Below are positions 62,427 through 64,000 of a stretch of DNA of 64,000 bases, piece by piece. The DNA is from Bradyrhizobium sp. CCBAU 53340 (lineage in GTDB: Bacteria; Pseudomonadota; Alphaproteobacteria; Rhizobiales; Xanthobacteraceae). The first letter of the stretch is position 1; each line of letters starts with the position of its first letter. The position numbers and the translations under genes were made by a program. The stretch covers positions 5,952,001 through 6,016,000 of the forward strand of contig NZ_CP030055.1 of NCBI RefSeq assembly GCF_015291645.1, given 5' to 3'. The notes under the pieces are model-generated. The model was not told where the DNA came from. It saw only the letters and a program-made list of their open reading frames with translations, and made no database searches.

Positions 62427-63659
62427 TGACAGATTTCGCTTCTCGGTCCCTCTCCCCGGCCGCCACAGCACGACGCCGGCGGCGACGATATCGAGCACCA
62501 CGCACATCGCAAACGCCATCGTGTAGTCGCCGCTCACGCTGCGCACGAGGCCGACGATGCCGGGGCCAAAGGCGCTGACGATGCCGCTGATCGACGTCCC
62601 CAGCCCCATCGCGGCCGCAAAGGCCGTGCTGCCGATCTCGCGCTGGATGATCAAGGGTGGAAACGTGATCATGTTGCCGATCGAGAAGCCGTAGGCCGCA
62701 CAGCATGCCAGCAGCACGCTCGGGCTCTGGCTTTGCAGAAGGACCAGCAGCGCGGCCGCCTGGCTCGTCATTGACGCCGCACAGGCAAGCCGCGGATCGA
62801 GCCGGTCGACGAACAGGCCGAGCGACAGCCGTCCGACCACCGCCATCGCCGCCATGATGGTCACCGCGAGGCCCGCGCTGGCGCGGCCGATCAGCGGCTC
62901 GAGAAACGTCACCTGATGGATGATGAATCCCATCTGCGCCAGCAGCGCAATCGCGATCGGCAGCACCATGGTCCAGAACTGTGCGTTGGTGAGCAGCGCC
63001 CGGCGCGAATGACGCGCGTCATTGCCGCCGGAGGCGCCTGCTGCCGATTTCAGCGACGTATCGACTGGCCACCCGGTAAAAACGACAACCACCGGCAACA
63101 CCAGTACCACCATCACGACGGTGGCCCCCAGCATGGCCGAGCGGAAGCCGATGCTTCCGCTCAGCGCCAGCAGCACCGGAACGAGAACGATGCCGCCGCA
63201 GGTGGCGCCATTGAAGGCAAGGCTGAGCGCAAGCCCTCGCCGCCGCTCGAACCAGGAATTGAGCACGGTCGCAATCACCACGGTGCCCATCCCAGTCCAG
63301 CCGACCGACATCAGCGCATAAGCGAGATAGAGCTGCCAGGGCGCCTGCATCAGTCCCAGCAGCGCCGTAGAAGCGCCAAGCGCGGTCAGCCCGCACAGGA
63401 TCAACGCCCGGAGCCCGATCCGGGCGAGCAGATCATCGGTGAAGATGACGAGAATGGAGGTCAGCAGGAACGAGAAGGTGCTGGTCCCGGATACCAGCGT
63501 GCCCGGCCAGCCGTGGGCGCGCTGGAGCTCGGCAAGATAGACGCCCTGCCCGTACAGGCCGAAGCCGAACATGAAGAAGGCCATCAAGAAACAGGCCAGC
63601 ACCACGCGCCAGCCACGATAATGCAGCGAGGATTCGTCAACGCCCGTTGCGGCAATCAT
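62415..63659 (-). CDS. MFS transporter (OFA/monocarboxylate-like)
   Basis: 414-aa major facilitator with about 12 membrane helices, a charged central loop (about 200-225) and the N-terminal LHYRGWRVVLACFLMAFFMFG start typical of oxalate/formate antiporter-like proteins (shown as YRGWRVVLACFL). RIGLRALI near helix 3 is the motif A region. The last residues (SPSP) and the stop are made by the intergenic repeat at 62295-62426, so the C-terminus may differ between strains. Substrate unknown; a small organic acid is a family-level guess. Confidence 0.87.
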   Translation of the reverse strand: MIAATGVDESSLHYRGWRVVLACFLMAFFMFGFGLYGQGVYLAELQRAHGWPGTLVSGTSTFSFLLTSILVIFTDDLLARIGLRALILCGLTALGASTALLGLMQAPWQLYLAYALMSVGWTGMGTVVIATVLNSWFERRRGLALSLAFNGATCGGIVLVPVLLALSGSIGFRSAMLGATVVMVVLVLPVVVVFTGWPVDTSLKSAAGASGGNDARHSRRALLTNAQFWTMVLPIAIALLAQMGFIIHQVTFLEPLIGRASAGLAVTIMAAMAVVGRLSLGLFVDRLDPRLACAASMTSQAAALLVLLQSQSPSVLLACCAAYGFSIGNMITFPPLIIQREIGSTAFAAAMGLGTSISGIVSAFGPGIVGLVRSVSGDYTMAFAMCVVLDIVAAGVVLWRPGRGTEKRNLSPSP

Positions 63660-63937
63660 CGATCAAGTATTGGCTTAATGGAACGAGACGGACAATCGTG
63701 CCGCACAACTCCCGGTTTTTCAAATGAAACATTGTAGCCAATTGTTGCAACGCGCAAAACGCCGCAAGATATCTGATGAAGCTTCGCATCACGGTTCCCC
63801 GGACAAATGCGACCATCGGACGGGGCATCATGGCCGAAATGGTTGAATCGTAGCATTGGCACGTCTGCGGGATCATGTAGGCTAAGTCTCGCAAGACTCG
63901 CCGCCGGCAGACGCCGCGGCGGCCGCAGGGAGTGCTC

Positions 63938-64000
63938 ATGCCGAACGGCAACATCATCGTCACCGACGAACGGGCCACGCGCGTCATCACCTTGCGCCGT
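63938..64000 (+). CDS. Start of a further CDS, possibly enoyl-CoA hydratase-like (cut by window end)
   Basis: 21 codons from the ATG at 63938 with AGGGAG six bases upstream, reading MPNGNIIVTDERATRVITLRR. The V-x-x-x-x-x-x-VITL-R pattern resembles the N-terminus of crotonase-fold proteins (usually followed by P-x-x-x-NAL), but the window ends before anything diagnostic. The 278 bases between the MFS gene and this start hold no supported gene. Confidence 0.55.
   Translation, partial: MPNGNIIVTDERATRVITLRR

Noticed and set aside
1..64000. CRISPR arrays, insertion sequences, integrase or attachment sites
   Set aside because: No regularly spaced repeats, transposase-like proteins or tRNA-end duplications were seen; the sequence next to tRNA-Gln has no integrase.

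Overview
The window is high-GC alphaproteobacterial chromosome. Gene content and style (CaiB-type CoA transferases, tripartite tricarboxylate transporters, many acyl-CoA dehydrogenases, SDRs, LysR/TetR regulators, a second Mfd-like helicase) point to Bradyrhizobium or a close Nitrobacteraceae relative; this is inference from gene content, since no rRNA marker is present. Nearly all space is coding, and catabolic operons alternate with their own divergent regulators. I saw no insertion sequence, integrase, phage gene or CRISPR array.

Region 1 (1-11064): a sodium:solute symporter (cut by the window edge), a sialidase-like BNR-repeat protein and an SDR form one plus-strand cassette. They are followed by an orphan membrane protein, a 1105-aa Mfd/TRCF paralogue with a lysine-rich N-terminal tail, a family III CoA transferase, a small membrane protein, a secreted dienelactone-hydrolase-like enzyme and a VOC protein.

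Region 2 (11101-19237), the most interesting: a compact peptide-export locus of the NHLM bacteriocin type. A minus-strand operon encodes an HlyD-like adaptor, a C39-peptidase/ABC transporter and a second ABC transporter with a ~400-aa N-terminal extension. Two small genes, one at each end of the locus and on opposite strands, encode peptides with almost the same 26-residue double-glycine leader but unrelated cores (one membrane-spanning and glycine-rich, one amphipathic and tryptophan-containing). Both are preceded by the same GTGA-N6-TCAC palindrome plus a second conserved block at matched spacing, so they look co-regulated. No maturation enzyme is nearby. A predicted secreted 175-aa protein sits divergently from the adaptor gene.

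Region 3 (19270-32939): a ten-gene minus-strand operon (enoyl-CoA hydratase, ADP-forming-type acyl-CoA ligase, Liv-type binding protein, two unequal acyl-CoA dehydrogenases, two SDRs, a carboxymuconolactone-decarboxylase-like protein, TctB, TctA) divergent from tctC, plus a TetR regulator and an SMP-30-type lactonase. Palindromes with the core GACCGATCGGTC lie in both divergent promoter regions and define a likely TetR regulon for uptake and beta-oxidation-like breakdown of an unknown carboxylate.

Region 4 (32948-49268): a LysR gene with a divergent two-component flavin monooxygenase cassette; an isoquinoline-1-oxidoreductase-like molybdenum enzyme (IorAB type); a second TetR with three copies of an operator (TA-2-CGAA-N6-TTCG-2-TA); an SDR, MDR reductase, trans-acting enoyl-reductase-like protein, VOC protein and a duplicated CMD protein; then a three-subunit xanthine-dehydrogenase-family enzyme whose large subunit has methionine where the family's catalytic glutamate is expected.

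Region 5 (49435-59847): a twelve-gene minus-strand operon combining a polar amino-acid-type ABC importer, type II dehydroquinase, two different shikimate/quinate dehydrogenases, a CoA transferase, MaoC hydratase, VOC protein, ketopantoate-reductase-like enzyme and Gfo/Idh dehydrogenase, with a divergent LysR. It suggests uptake and CoA-linked catabolism of a quinate/shikimate-type compound.

Region 6 (59848-64000): tRNA-Gln(TTG), a 592-aa acyl-CoA dehydrogenase, an intergenic nested inverted repeat that supplies the stop codon of an OFA-like MFS transporter, and the first codons of a further gene.
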